From: JAIXWP01 sp964428835
GTDB taxonomy: Bacteria > Bacteroidota > Bacteroidia > Flavobacteriales_D > Sanyastnellaceae
Direction: 5' to 3'
DNA: 64,000 nucleotides
Assembly (NCBI GenBank): GCA_964428835.1
Contig: CAYRZQ010000012.1
Location: forward strand, 1-64,000
The number at the start of each line of letters is the position of its first letter. Positions within the stretch are counted from its first letter, which is position 1. The notes under the pieces were generated by a model that was not told where the DNA came from, ran no database searches, and saw only the letters and a program-made list of their open reading frames with translations. Of the stretch, positions 54,301-62,786 are shown in pieces. Both the position numbers and the translations under genes were made by a program.

Positions 54301-54988
54301 TTTCGATAAAGCGCTTTACGTCACGGATGAGGCCGAATACAACCAATGTATCAGTTTCATAAATCACCGTCTCTGACTTGGGTACCCCGATGATGTGTTC
54401 TTCTAATTCTACTTCACCATCTTGATTTTCTTTCATCTCATAAGCTCTCTTGAGCGTAATGAGTGTGAGACCATATTTATCACGCAAACCAATATCTTCG
54501 AGCGTGCGATTGGCGACACCTTTCGGACATTTTATTTCCGCAATTTCATATTCATCAGGAAGGCGCAAGAAGGCTGTGATACTTGGATTTAATAGGCGCT
54601 CGGCAACGATGGTAGCTACTTCACTTTCTGGAGAAAGAATTTCCTCCACACCTATTTTTTCCAAAATTCTTTTTTGCGTTTCACCGCTGGCACGCGCGAT
54701 AACGCGGGGAATGCCCATGTCGATAAGGTTTATAGCAGTGAGAACGGTAGCTTCAAAGTTTTCTCCAATAGCAATTATCACTGCTTTCATTTCATGAATG
54801 CGATTGGCTTCAAGCACTTTTTTATCAGTGCTGTCTAGCGCAATGGCTAGTGAAACGGTGTCTTTGATGTCTTCGATTTTTTCTTCGTCCATATCGAAGG
54901 CATAGACTTCGGCGCCTTGCGCAGCAAGGCGTTGACAAATTTCACGACCGTATCGGCCCGCGCCGATTACCGCATATTTTTTAGGCAT
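54290..54988 (-). CDS. TrkA/KtrA-type potassium channel regulatory protein
   Basis: The 232-residue protein starts MPKKYAVIGAGRYGREICQR, an RCK Rossmann domain with GxGxxG and the acidic end of strand two (VYAFDMDEEKIED). It continues with a TrkA-C domain from about residue 140 (EIAEIKCPKGVANRTLEDIG). The family gates a Trk/Ktr potassium channel in response to nucleotides; the membrane subunit (TrkH/KtrB) is not in this window, so it is either elsewhere or upstream of a different operon. It is a single gene here. Confidence 0.9.
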   Translation of the reverse strand: MPKKYAVIGAGRYGREICQRLAAQGAEVYAFDMDEEKIEDIKDTVSLAIALDSTDKKVLEANRIHEMKAVIIAIGENFEATVLTAINLIDMGIPRVIARASGETQKRILEKIGVEEILSPESEVATIVAERLLNPSITAFLRLPDEYEIAEIKCPKGVANRTLEDIGLRDKYGLTLITLKRAYEMKENQDGEVELEEHIIGVPKSETVIYETDTLVVFGLIRDVKRFIEINE

Positions 54989-55094
54989 AACATTTCTTTT
55001 CTAATACAAATATATACTAAGCGCATCGTCAGGACTGTGAACTCAGTCCCAGAAAAGAGAAACGGGATATTAAGAATCTAACCTTACCCACCTA

Positions 55095-56369
55095 TCATCG
55101 TTTCAGCAAGCTCGTCAATACCTCTCCAAACAAGAAAACATCTTCAAACGAATTGTAAAGCGGGACGGGGGCGAGGCGAATCACATTAGGCTCTCTCCAA
55201 TCCACGATGACACCATGGGCTGCCAGATCTCGCACCAGTTGTTTGGTGGCACCCGGAACGACAATGCTCAATTGACATCCGCGTTGAGAAGGATCGCTCG
55301 GCGTGAGGATGTGCAGTGCGACATTTGTTTGTGCTGCTACTTGTTGCACCACGAATTCAAGATATCCTGTCAGTTGAATAGCCTTTTCGCGCAAGGCTTT
55401 CATTCCTACTTTATCAAAAATCTCCAAAGACGCCATGTGCGCGGCCATGCTGAGCACGGGCGCGTTGCTCATCTGCCAAGCTTCTGCACTTTCAATTGGA
55501 TCAAAACCCGGCTGCATTTGAAAACGTGTCGATTTGTTGTGTCCCCACCAACCTGCGAGGCGCAACAAATTTTTATCTGCATGATGTCTTTCATGCACAA
55601 ATGCACCAGCCACACCGCCAGGGCCGCTATTGAGATATTTGTAACTGCACCAGCAAGCGAAATCTGCACCGTCGTCATGAAGGTTCATTGGCACATTCCC
55701 TGCGGCGTGCGCTAAATCAAATCCTGCCTTTGCACCTGCAGCATGGGCTGCGGCAGTTATTTCTTTGATATTAAAAAATTGACCAGTGAAATAATTTACA
55801 GCACCAAAACAAACCAATGCCAATTCATCGCCGAGCTCATTTATTTTAGATATGATATCTTCCGTTCTTAATGTCACCTCGCCTGCACGGGGCTGCATTT
55901 CTACCAGCACATCGCTTGGCTCGAAACCATGAAGTTTTGCCTGCGATTCAAAAGTATAGTGATCACTCGGAAATGGCTTTGTTTCAAAGAGTATTTTTTT
56001 TCGCTTTCCCGTCGGCTTGTAAAATGAAATCATCAGCAAATGAAGGTTCACGGTGAGCTGATTCATTACCACCACTTCACTTTCTTTTGCGCCTACGATT
56101 TTTGCACTGGGGGCCGCAAACATTTCATGATAACTATACCAAGGTCTGCGCGCCTCAAAATGACCTTCTACGCCATATTTCGCCCAATCTTCCAACTCCT
56201 GAAGCACCGAATCTTTAGTGCTCTTGGGTTGTAATCCCAAAGAGTTTCCGGTGAAATAGAGCATATTTTTTCCTTGATGTTGAGGAAAATGAAACTGCTC
56301 GCGCCAAGCGGCCAGTGGGTCATGCTGGTCTTGGTTTTTTGCAAAAGAAAGATGGTATTCGTAGGTCAT
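55095..56369 (-). CDS. kynU: Kynureninase
   Basis: The 424-residue protein has the kynureninase order: FHFPQHQGKNMLYFTGNSLGLQP (shown in part as YFTGNSLGLQP) near residue 38-48, a PLP-phosphate region, FDLAHAAGNVPMNLHDDGADFACWCSYKYLNSGPGG with the Schiff-base Lys in SYKYLNSG, and a C-terminal GVIVDWREPNVIRLAPVPLYNS. It cleaves kynurenine to anthranilate and alanine in tryptophan breakdown. It is a single gene; a possible -7 box TATATTCG (56396-56389, minus strand) lies 20 bp before the ATG. With hppD further on, it shows aromatic amino acid catabolism. Confidence 0.95.
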   Translation of the reverse strand: MTYEYHLSFAKNQDQHDPLAAWREQFHFPQHQGKNMLYFTGNSLGLQPKSTKDSVLQELEDWAKYGVEGHFEARRPWYSYHEMFAAPSAKIVGAKESEVVVMNQLTVNLHLLMISFYKPTGKRKKILFETKPFPSDHYTFESQAKLHGFEPSDVLVEMQPRAGEVTLRTEDIISKINELGDELALVCFGAVNYFTGQFFNIKEITAAAHAAGAKAGFDLAHAAGNVPMNLHDDGADFACWCSYKYLNSGPGGVAGAFVHERHHADKNLLRLAGWWGHNKSTRFQMQPGFDPIESAEAWQMSNAPVLSMAAHMASLEIFDKVGMKALREKAIQLTGYLEFVVQQVAAQTNVALHILTPSDPSQRGCQLSIVVPGATKQLVRDLAAHGVIVDWREPNVIRLAPVPLYNSFEDVFLFGEVLTSLLKR

Positions 56370-56420
56370 AAGACATCAACTTGAGCCGCGAATATACCAC
56401 GATTGACAAAAGAATGAGAA

Positions 56421-56448
56421 TTGTGGAGGAGGTGAGCAAGTATATTTG
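56421..56448 (+). promoter_or_regulatory. Promoter of hemL
   Basis: TTG (56421-56423) and TATATTTG (56441-56448) with a 17-bp spacer, 17 bp before the GTG start at 56466. Confidence 0.6.
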
Positions 56449-56465
56449 CCGCAAAATATACAGAC

Positions 56466-57758
56466 GTGAAAAGAACAGTTTCAGAATCATTATTTGAGAA
56501 AGCGAAAACATTGTTTCCAGGCGGTGTAAACTCGCCCGTGCGCGCATTTAAATCAGTTGGTGGAAGCCCAATATTTTTTGAGCGCGGTCAGGGAGCTTAT
56601 GTTTGGGATGAGGATGGGAATAAATTTCTTGATTTTTGCTGTTCATGGGGTCCGCTTATTCTTGGCCATGCCCATCCAGATGTAGTTGCCGCGGTACAAA
56701 CGCAAGTAGCCAAAGGAAGCAGCTTCGGAGCACCGACACGAATGGAGAATGAATTAGCGGATTTGATTTTATCGAACCATCCTTATGTAGAAAAAATTCG
56801 ATTTGTAAGCAGTGGTACGGAAGCGGCGATGAGCGCGATTCGTCTTGCCCGCGGATATACTGGTCGCGACAAGATCATCAAATTCGAAGGTTGTTACCAT
56901 GGTCACGTAGATAGTCTTTTGGTAAAAGCGGGTAGTGGTCTGGCTACGCTTGGAACGAGCAGCAGTGCCGGTATTCCGCAGGCGTATGTCAACGAAACAA
57001 TCGTGCTTCCGCTCAATGATAAAGCCGCAGTAGAAGAAGCGATTAAAGTTTATAAAGATCAAATAGCGGTAGTTGCAATTGAACCCATTCCCGCAAATAA
57101 TGGGCTTCTCCTGCAAGAGGGTGACTTCTTGAGGTTCTTGAGAGAAGTGTGTACAAGAGAAAAAATTGTATTGCTATTTGACGAAGTAATTTCTGGTTTC
57201 CGTGTTGGATTTACAGGCGCTTCAGGATACTATGACATCAAGCCAGATGTAATTGCTTTTGGTAAAATTATCGGTGGAGGAATGCCCGTTGGTGCCTACG
57301 CCAGCAGCGCGGAAATTATGAGCAAGGTTGCTCCTGATGGCCCGGTTTATCAAGCAGGAACATTATCGGGAAACCCTGTTGCGATGGCCGCTGGGATAGC
57401 ACAACTTAAACAGTGCTTGCAGCCAGGTTTCTATGAGTCGTTGAAAGCCAAAACCGAACGTTTAGTCGGTTCTATCGTAGCTCATGCTCAATCAAAGGGT
57501 TACAAATTCAATATGTTCAATGTGGGGTCAATTTTCTGGGTTTCATTTTCAGAAAAGAAATCTGTTCGTAGAATGGACGAGATTGATGAAAATGGCATGA
57601 AGAAGTTCGCACCTCTTCACCTCGCTCTTTTGGAGCGCGGCGTTTATCTAGGGCCGAGTGGCTATGAAGTAGGTTTCGTTTCGGCGGCACATACAGATGC
57701 TGACATCGATTTTGCGATCAAAGCTTTCTGTGATTCGTTGGATGAATTGACGTGGTAA
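56466..57758 (+). CDS. hemL: Glutamate-1-semialdehyde 2,1-aminomutase
   Basis: The 430-residue protein starts at a GTG (MKRTVSESLFEKAKTLFPGG) with the GSAM opening FPGGVNSPVRAFKSVGG. The PLP-binding lysine is in VIAFGKIIGGGMPVGAYA near residue 265, and RFVSSGTEAAMSAIRLARG and LLFDEVISGFRVG are family blocks. The enzyme makes 5-aminolevulinate, the tetrapyrrole precursor, in the C5 pathway. It has its own promoter and converges on the UbiA-like gene. One copy of the 18-bp motif lies in it. Confidence 0.96.
   Translation: MKRTVSESLFEKAKTLFPGGVNSPVRAFKSVGGSPIFFERGQGAYVWDEDGNKFLDFCCSWGPLILGHAHPDVVAAVQTQVAKGSSFGAPTRMENELADLILSNHPYVEKIRFVSSGTEAAMSAIRLARGYTGRDKIIKFEGCYHGHVDSLLVKAGSGLATLGTSSSAGIPQAYVNETIVLPLNDKAAVEEAIKVYKDQIAVVAIEPIPANNGLLLQEGDFLRFLREVCTREKIVLLFDEVISGFRVGFTGASGYYDIKPDVIAFGKIIGGGMPVGAYASSAEIMSKVAPDGPVYQAGTLSGNPVAMAAGIAQLKQCLQPGFYESLKAKTERLVGSIVAHAQSKGYKFNMFNVGSIFWVSFSEKKSVRRMDEIDENGMKKFAPLHLALLERGVYLGPSGYEVGFVSAAHTDADIDFAIKAFCDSLDELTW
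57453..57470 (+). repeat. 18-bp palindromic motif, copy 7
   Basis: ACCGAACGTTTAGTCGGT in hemL, coding for TERLVG. It is 642 bp from copy 8. Confidence 0.75.
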
Positions 57759-57762
57759 TTTT

Positions 57763-58527
57763 CTAATGAAGAAAATTGTTTAGTCCAAAGTATGTTACCC
57801 CGTAAACGATAAATCCGACGTCTGCAAGCCACGTTGCACGGGCATAGCTGAGTGTTTTTATTTTTTTGAATAAAAATAAAGTATAGATACTCGCGGTGAA
57901 ATACGCAATACTTGCTGAGGTGTTTTGGCCGACTAAAATGAAGCCCACAAAAGACGCGACAAGTGCAACCCAAATTGCAGAGTAGAATTTTTTTTCTGAA
58001 AATATTTTTGGCAAAGTATTTTCCTGATTCTTAGTGAAAACTACGTCTCTGTAGTCGTACACGAGAGATAGAGAAAAGGTTAGAAAGAAGATTTGAAGGA
58101 AAATTTCAAATACCGAATGATCGTTCGGTAAGAAGAATAAACTATTGTCAAATGCAACACCTACTGTCATAAGCGACCAGCAAACAGCAATCGAAATCGG
58201 TTTTAATAGTGGATGGTTGCGAAGTGCCCATTTAGAAGGAATAACATACAGCGTCAATATTATTCCAGCGATGATCACTGTAGTGATTTGCTCCTTACTC
58301 AAGACCATTCCGGCACCAAAGGCTATGATCATCAATAGCAGCGAGATAATAGACACCGAAAGGAGTGCTTTTGGAGGTGCTAGTTCACGACGTAGAAAAA
58401 TATAGATAGAGGCTGTAGAAAAGAAGGTAAATGTGATTGCGCTATTAGGCTCAGTTAATACAGATAGGAATACGGCACAGAGCCCTAAGAATATTGAATG
58501 AATGATGATTTGTCTTCGCGTCATCAT
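57763..58527 (-). CDS. UbiA-like polytopic membrane protein
   Basis: The 254-residue protein has about eight membrane helices. The segment VYDYRDVVFTKNQENTLPKIF near residue 160-180 resembles the second Asp-rich motif of UbiA-type prenyltransferases (DxRDxxxD), but the first NDxxD motif is not visible, so catalysis is uncertain. It is the last gene of a minus-strand run and overlaps the preceding gene by 4 bp. One copy of the 18-bp motif (58112-58129) lies in it. Confidence 0.6.
   Translation of the reverse strand: MMTRRQIIIHSIFLGLCAVFLSVLTEPNSAITFTFFSTASIYIFLRRELAPPKALLSVSIISLLLMIIAFGAGMVLSKEQITTVIIAGIILTLYVIPSKWALRNHPLLKPISIAVCWSLMTVGVAFDNSLFFLPNDHSVFEIFLQIFFLTFSLSLVYDYRDVVFTKNQENTLPKIFSEKKFYSAIWVALVASFVGFILVGQNTSASIAYFTASIYTLFLFKKIKTLSYARATWLADVGFIVYGVTYFGLNNFLH
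58112..58129 (-). repeat. 18-bp palindromic motif, copy 8
   Basis: On the coding strand ACCGAACGATCATTCGGT, in the UbiA-like gene, coding for LPNDHSV, a different reading frame from the TER copies. Confidence 0.75.
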
Positions 58528-59135
58528 CGCGTCACAAAATACAGTGTAACACCCACTGCACTGCCTAAGAATCCAGACCAGAGAGAGGTGATGAGTTTTT
58601 TCGTACGTGCTGGAGGCTCATAGCCATCGGCATAAATATCATTGTACTTATAATTGATATTGGTCATCGTGTGCTCACGAATTTTAACTTTTCCAATAAA
58701 CTGTAGAAGAGTGTAAATGACTGGAGGCCCTACTGCTGTGAAGTATCCATCTTGTCCTATGAATCCTATCACTGTGCACGATACAAAGCCAATGGCTGCA
58801 ATATGTCTCGCTTTAAAATTACTGCGTGCATCATTTTGTCCTGCGAGGAAAGCGCGCATTTGAGAGGCGTCGTATATATTATTGGCAAACAAAGTATCCA
58901 TTTCATAGATGATCACTTCTGGGCTGCCTGCTTTGGTATAGCTGAATACTTCGCCTCTATTGGCAGTTAGCGTTTTTACTTTTCCATTGCGTTTGGTGTA
59001 TTCATAAGTGATCACAAACCCTGAATCGCTCACCAGGCGGCAATTACGTTCCTGACCATTCATCAAAAGAATTTTATCCTGCGCGAAAAGCGGGGTCAAA
59101 AAAAGAAATGCGATGATTGCGAAAAAGTACTTCAT
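58524..59135 (-). CDS. Exported or membrane protein of unknown function
   Basis: From ATG 59135 the protein has 203 residues with a signal peptide (MKYFFAIIAFLFLTPLFAQ); the frame is open seven codons further up. The mature N-terminal part (KILLMNGQERNCRLVSDSGF, VITYEYTKRNGKVKTL) is beta-rich and like many small Bacteroidota secreted domains. Two hydrophobic stretches follow (HIAAIGFVSCTVIGFIG and a C-terminal SLWSGFLGSAVGVTLYFV), so it may be in the membrane. I do not recognise a family. It overlaps the UbiA-like gene by 4 bp (ATGA). Confidence 0.7.
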   Translation of the reverse strand: MKYFFAIIAFLFLTPLFAQDKILLMNGQERNCRLVSDSGFVITYEYTKRNGKVKTLTANRGEVFSYTKAGSPEVIIYEMDTLFANNIYDASQMRAFLAGQNDARSNFKARHIAAIGFVSCTVIGFIGQDGYFTAVGPPVIYTLLQFIGKVKIREHTMTNINYKYNDIYADGYEPPARTKKLITSLWSGFLGSAVGVTLYFVTR

Positions 59136-59162
59136 ATTAGGTTCAAACCTAATCAAAAAAAA

Positions 59163-59855
59163 TTAACGCACGGGTCGCGCTAAGGATGCAACAGAGATTT
59201 TACATCCAAAATGTTGATGTACTGCATTCACGCAAGCCTCAATGGTAGCGCCTGTTGTGATTACGTCATCGACAAGGAGACAATGAGAGGTTTTATTGAA
59301 AATTTCACGATCAAGAGAGAAGATGTCGTTCACATTTTGCCAACGTTCCCAACGGGAGCGCCGCGTTTGAGATGCGGTATGAACATTTCTTTTGAGGGCG
59401 TGTGCCCGCCATTTGACGCGCATGGTGTCGCTCATTCCCATGGCTATCATGGCGCTTTGATTGTAGCCGCGCTCTAATTCCTTGAGAGGGTGGAGAGGCA
59501 CTGGCACAATAAGATCTATATTTTTCCATTCTGGTGCCCGAGAGAGTTCTGCGCCGAATAGTTTTCCTAGCTGCACACCCACGGCTTTATTTCCGTCGTA
59601 TTTAAGTTCGTGAATCAATCGGTGCGCCATGCCTTTGCGGCTCATACGCAAAAACGCCGTGGCCATTTCTACATTCGCTTTTCCCCAAAATAATTTTTCA
59701 ATTGCATTTTCTCGCTCATGATGCATGCGAGCGCGCGGCAGCGCCAGCAGGCAGTGCACGCACAATGCTTTTTCGGTGAAGTAAAGCGGCTTCTCACAAC
59801 CTGCACAATAGCGAGGAAATGAGAGATGAAAAAAATCTTTGATGTATGGATTCAT
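59163..59855 (-). CDS. comF: ComF-family phosphoribosyltransferase-like protein
   Basis: The 230-residue protein begins with a four-cysteine zinc site (RYCAGCEKPLYFTEKALCVHC, here CAGC and CVHC near residues 18 and 33). Then come the ComF blocks DLIVPVPLHPLKELERGYNQ and the PRPP-binding loop LLVDDVITTGATIEAC near residue 195. ComF proteins take part in DNA uptake for natural transformation and possibly in DNA repair; no other competence gene is nearby. It lies in a minus-strand run after rfaE2. Confidence 0.92.
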   Translation of the reverse strand: MNPYIKDFFHLSFPRYCAGCEKPLYFTEKALCVHCLLALPRARMHHERENAIEKLFWGKANVEMATAFLRMSRKGMAHRLIHELKYDGNKAVGVQLGKLFGAELSRAPEWKNIDLIVPVPLHPLKELERGYNQSAMIAMGMSDTMRVKWRAHALKRNVHTASQTRRSRWERWQNVNDIFSLDREIFNKTSHCLLVDDVITTGATIEACVNAVHQHFGCKISVASLARPVR

Positions 59856-59893
59856 ACTTCAAAGACAGTAAAAACCGAATGAATATTCTATTC

Positions 59894-60400
59894 TTAGTTA
59901 TGCGTATTTCGCATTTTGTTGACAGCGGCAGTTGTCGAAAAGCCTGCCACAAGTGGAATAGAGGCTACATAACCTCCGTATGACTTTACTTCTTTTGAAC
60001 CTACCATATAGGTTTTTTTAGAAGCGTCCGTTTCATTTGGATCATAGTCGCCACCTTTTACGAGTACATCAGGTTTAATCGCAACGATAAGTTCAAGAGG
60101 AGTTGGTTCGCTGAAAATAATTGTTGCATCCGCTGCTCGAAGCGCCGCAACAACTGCAGCACGTGCGTTTTCAGGATGAATGGGGCGTTCTGGTCCTTTG
60201 TTGAGAGAGCGCACAGATGCGTCATCATTGATGCCAACCACAAGTCGCTCTCCTAATTTTTTAGCTGCTTCCAAATAGGTGACGTGTCCTACATGAAGGA
60301 TATCAAAAACACCATTGGTGAAAACAATACGTTCACCGTTGGCTTTCCATTGCGCCACCTGATTTTTTAAATCTTCTATGGAATCAAACACTCTAGACAT
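59894..60400 (-). CDS. rfaE2: D-glycero-beta-D-manno-heptose 1-phosphate adenylyltransferase
   Basis: The 168-residue protein consists only of the nucleotidyltransferase domain, with FTNGVFDILHVGHVTYLEAA (HxGH) near residue 26-46 and GINDDASVRSLNKGPERPIH. It matches the stand-alone HldE C-terminal domain, which activates heptose-1-phosphate for lipopolysaccharide core synthesis; the kinase partner is not in the window. It overlaps the upstream flippase-like gene by 8 bp, a sign of coupling. Confidence 0.92.
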   Translation of the reverse strand: MSRVFDSIEDLKNQVAQWKANGERIVFTNGVFDILHVGHVTYLEAAKKLGERLVVGINDDASVRSLNKGPERPIHPENARAAVVAALRAADATIIFSEPTPLELIVAIKPDVLVKGGDYDPNETDASKKTYMVGSKEVKSYGGYVASIPLVAGFSTTAAVNKMRNTHN

Positions 60401-61361
60401 GTGTGGGCTTTGGTTTGATTTTTTTAGTAGTCACAATAAAGAAACCTACACCACCTACGATAAATTCCACAATCGTTTTTGCAACCCATGAAATCCATGC
60501 AAAGGTCAATCCCGCAGCTCCACTATAACCCAAAACTTCAAATCCAATTTTAGACATATAGTGATAAGCTCCAATTCCACCTTGCGTCGGTATGAGCATT
60601 CCAAATGCACCCGCAACCATGAAGAACAATGTGTCTTGGATTTGCATATTTTCAGTGATAGGAAGCGCATACATCATTGTTTGGCTCATCAACAACCAAC
60701 AAGCCCAAATGGCAAGTGAACTCAGTATAAAGGCCACTCTTCTTTTCAATTTAAAAATGGACTGAATTCCATTTCCAATTCCAATAAAGAAAGAAGCTAC
60801 TTTTCCAATGAATGCGATGTGACTGAATTTTTTCAAAATGTAAACAAAGACTACAAGTCCTACGATTCCGACAATCGCGAGAATGAGCAGCAGAGAGCCT
60901 TTGCCGCCGTCAACGAGAGCCATCAACTCATTCACTTCATTTTTATGAACGAGCGTTGTGATAGCGACCACGAGTACTAGAATCATCATATCTACTACAC
61001 GCTCCAATATGACGGTACCGAATAATTTATCGACGGGAATATGTTCTGCTCTGTTTAGAAGTCCGCATCTGGCAAGCTCTCCGGAGCGAGGGATGAGATC
61101 ATTCATCAAATATCCAAACGCTACCGAATGAATATTTGTCCAAGTATCCGACTTATAACCGAGTGGTTCAAGAATGATATTCCATCTCCAACCACGGATA
61201 ATCATGGCAACATAACTAATGATCATCGAAACGATAATCCAAAACCAGTTCGCCTGTTGAATGGATTCGACAATTTGTTTTGTGTCTACATCTTTTGATG
61301 CATACCATAGTAGCAGAAGCCCAATTGCTAGAAAAAATGTGTATTTAAGGGCGTTTTTCAT
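60393..61361 (-). CDS. Flippase-like membrane protein (lysylphosphatidylglycerol synthase TM family)
   Basis: The 322-residue protein has about eight helices and the family blocks VAMIIRGWRWNIILEPLGY, FGYLMNDLIPRSGELARCGL and GMLIPTQGGIGAYHY. These define the UPF0104 / LPG-synthase transmembrane family, some members of which move lipids; the soluble lysyltransferase domain is absent. It starts 2 bp after panD and overlaps rfaE2 by 8 bp, so all three are cotranscribed. Its role is not clear from the sequence. Confidence 0.85.
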   Translation of the reverse strand: MKNALKYTFFLAIGLLLLWYASKDVDTKQIVESIQQANWFWIIVSMIISYVAMIIRGWRWNIILEPLGYKSDTWTNIHSVAFGYLMNDLIPRSGELARCGLLNRAEHIPVDKLFGTVILERVVDMMILVLVVAITTLVHKNEVNELMALVDGGKGSLLLILAIVGIVGLVVFVYILKKFSHIAFIGKVASFFIGIGNGIQSIFKLKRRVAFILSSLAIWACWLLMSQTMMYALPITENMQIQDTLFFMVAGAFGMLIPTQGGIGAYHYMSKIGFEVLGYSGAAGLTFAWISWVAKTIVEFIVGGVGFFIVTTKKIKPKPTHV

Positions 61362-61363
61362 CT

Positions 61364-61717
61364 TTATTTGATGAGCTTGTTAGAAGCAGTATCTGGAAAA
61401 ATAACCCAGGGTTTGAATGTTTTTGCTTCCTCAAACTCCATCGATGCGTATGAACATACGATTACGATATCACCAACTGCGACTTTTCTTGCTGCGGGGC
61501 CATTCAAACAAACTACGCCGCTTCCTTTTTCACCAGTGATGATGTAGGTTTCGAAGCGCTCGCCATTGTTGCAGTTGAGCACTTGTACTTTTTCTCCTTC
61601 AATCATGTTGGCTGCTTCCATCAAAAGCGGATCGAGGGTAATACTACCGATGTAATTTAGATCCGCTTCCGTTACTGTAACGCGATGGATCTTTGATTTC
61701 AAAACTTCTATTCGCAT
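61364..61717 (-). CDS. panD: Aspartate 1-decarboxylase
   Basis: The 117-residue protein has the self-processing site at Gly24-Ser25 in NYIGSITLDPLLM, plus the active-site Asn/Gly region CLNGPAARKVAVGD and VIVCSYASM. Cleavage yields the pyruvoyl cofactor that makes beta-alanine for pantothenate. It starts the minus-strand run panD / flippase-like / rfaE2 / comF. Other pantothenate genes are not in the window. Confidence 0.96.
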   Translation of the reverse strand: MRIEVLKSKIHRVTVTEADLNYIGSITLDPLLMEAANMIEGEKVQVLNCNNGERFETYIITGEKGSGVVCLNGPAARKVAVGDIVIVCSYASMEFEEAKTFKPWVIFPDTASNKLIK

Positions 61718-61805
61718 TGCGGCGCAAAGATAGAGTAATTAAAACCTTCAATCGCTATTCTGTTTTGTTCGAATAATGTTACCTTTCAAGTCCTAAAATG
61801 AGTAT

Positions 61806-62741
61806 ATGAAGTTAAATGAGCTTTTGGGAATACAACATCCCATTATCGTGGCGCCGATGTTTTTGGTGTCGAATGTAGCAATGGTGGTCGAGGCGTGTGA
61901 AAGTGGCGCCAGCGGCTCGTTTCCAGCTCTTAACTTCCGATCTGATGATGAGCTCAGAAAGGCGATTCATGAAATTCGGTCAAAAACAAAACATCCTTTT
62001 GGTGTAAATCTTATCGTGAATAAGAGCAATCCCAAGGCCGCTCAACAACTCAATACGCTCATTGAACTAAAGGTTCCATACATCATCACGTCTTTAGGCA
62101 GTCCGGAAGAGGTAATTAGACGGGCAAAAGAGGTGGGCACTAAAGTTTTTTGTGACGTCACCAATCTTGAGTATGCACTCAAAGTACAAAAGCTCGGTGC
62201 CGATGGAGTGATCGCTGTGAACAATAGAGCTGGTGGGCATTGTGGGCCAATTTCTCCGGAAGAGTTGATTCCTCAATTGGTGAAAAATCTCTCGATTCCA
62301 GTTATTTCGGCTGGTGGCATCGCACATAAAAAAGATGTTGATCATGTGCTATCTCTTGGAGCTGCTGGCGTAAGTGTTGGAACCATTTTCCTAGCATCAT
62401 CTGAGGCTCCACTCTCCGAGGATTATCGCAAGGCTTTGGTGGATTATGGAGAAAAAGATATCGTTCTTACCACCAAGATGTCGGGCTCTCATTTGACCGT
62501 AATCAACACGCCTTATGTGCAAAGCATAGGTACGAAGGCGACGTTTCTGGAGCGTTTGGCAAACAAGAATAAGTGGCTCAAGAAATACATCAAGATGATT
62601 ATTTTTATCAAAGGCATGCGTACCATCGAGAAGTCAGCGTTCAAAGCGACATATAAAACTGTGTGGTGCGCTGGCCCTGCCATCGAACACATTCATAGCA
62701 TTCGACCATTGAAGGCGATAATGAAAGACCTCACCGAGTAA
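61806..62741 (+). CDS. Nitronate monooxygenase / NPD-family flavoprotein
   Basis: The 311-residue protein starts MKLNELLGIQHPIIVAPMF and has a TIM barrel with FMN-binding segments (PALNFRSDDEL, FGVNLIVNKSN, VISAGGIAHKKDVDHVLSLGAAGVSVGT in part). The active-site histidine is probably the one in NRAGGHCGPIS. The family oxidises alkyl nitronates with FMN and O2. It stands alone, converging on hppD, with its stop codon inside a hairpin. A related enoyl-ACP reductase (FabK) is less likely, given the GGHCGP motif. Confidence 0.88.
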   Translation: MKLNELLGIQHPIIVAPMFLVSNVAMVVEACESGASGSFPALNFRSDDELRKAIHEIRSKTKHPFGVNLIVNKSNPKAAQQLNTLIELKVPYIITSLGSPEEVIRRAKEVGTKVFCDVTNLEYALKVQKLGADGVIAVNNRAGGHCGPISPEELIPQLVKNLSIPVISAGGIAHKKDVDHVLSLGAAGVSVGTIFLASSEAPLSEDYRKALVDYGEKDIVLTTKMSGSHLTVINTPYVQSIGTKATFLERLANKNKWLKKYIKMIIFIKGMRTIEKSAFKATYKTVWCAGPAIEHIHSIRPLKAIMKDLTE

Positions 62742-62763
62742 GCGTGTTACTGATGAGGTCTTT
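62724..62763 (+). terminator. Hairpin enclosing the nitronate monooxygenase stop codon
   Basis: AAAGACCTCA (62724-62733) pairs with TGAGGTCTTT (62754-62763), and AGTAA/TTACT pair inside the loop. The TAA stop (62739-62741) lies in this inner stem. The sequence differs from the other stop-containing hairpins. Confidence 0.75.
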
Positions 62764-62786
62764 CTATGTTATAAAGCAAGAAAATC

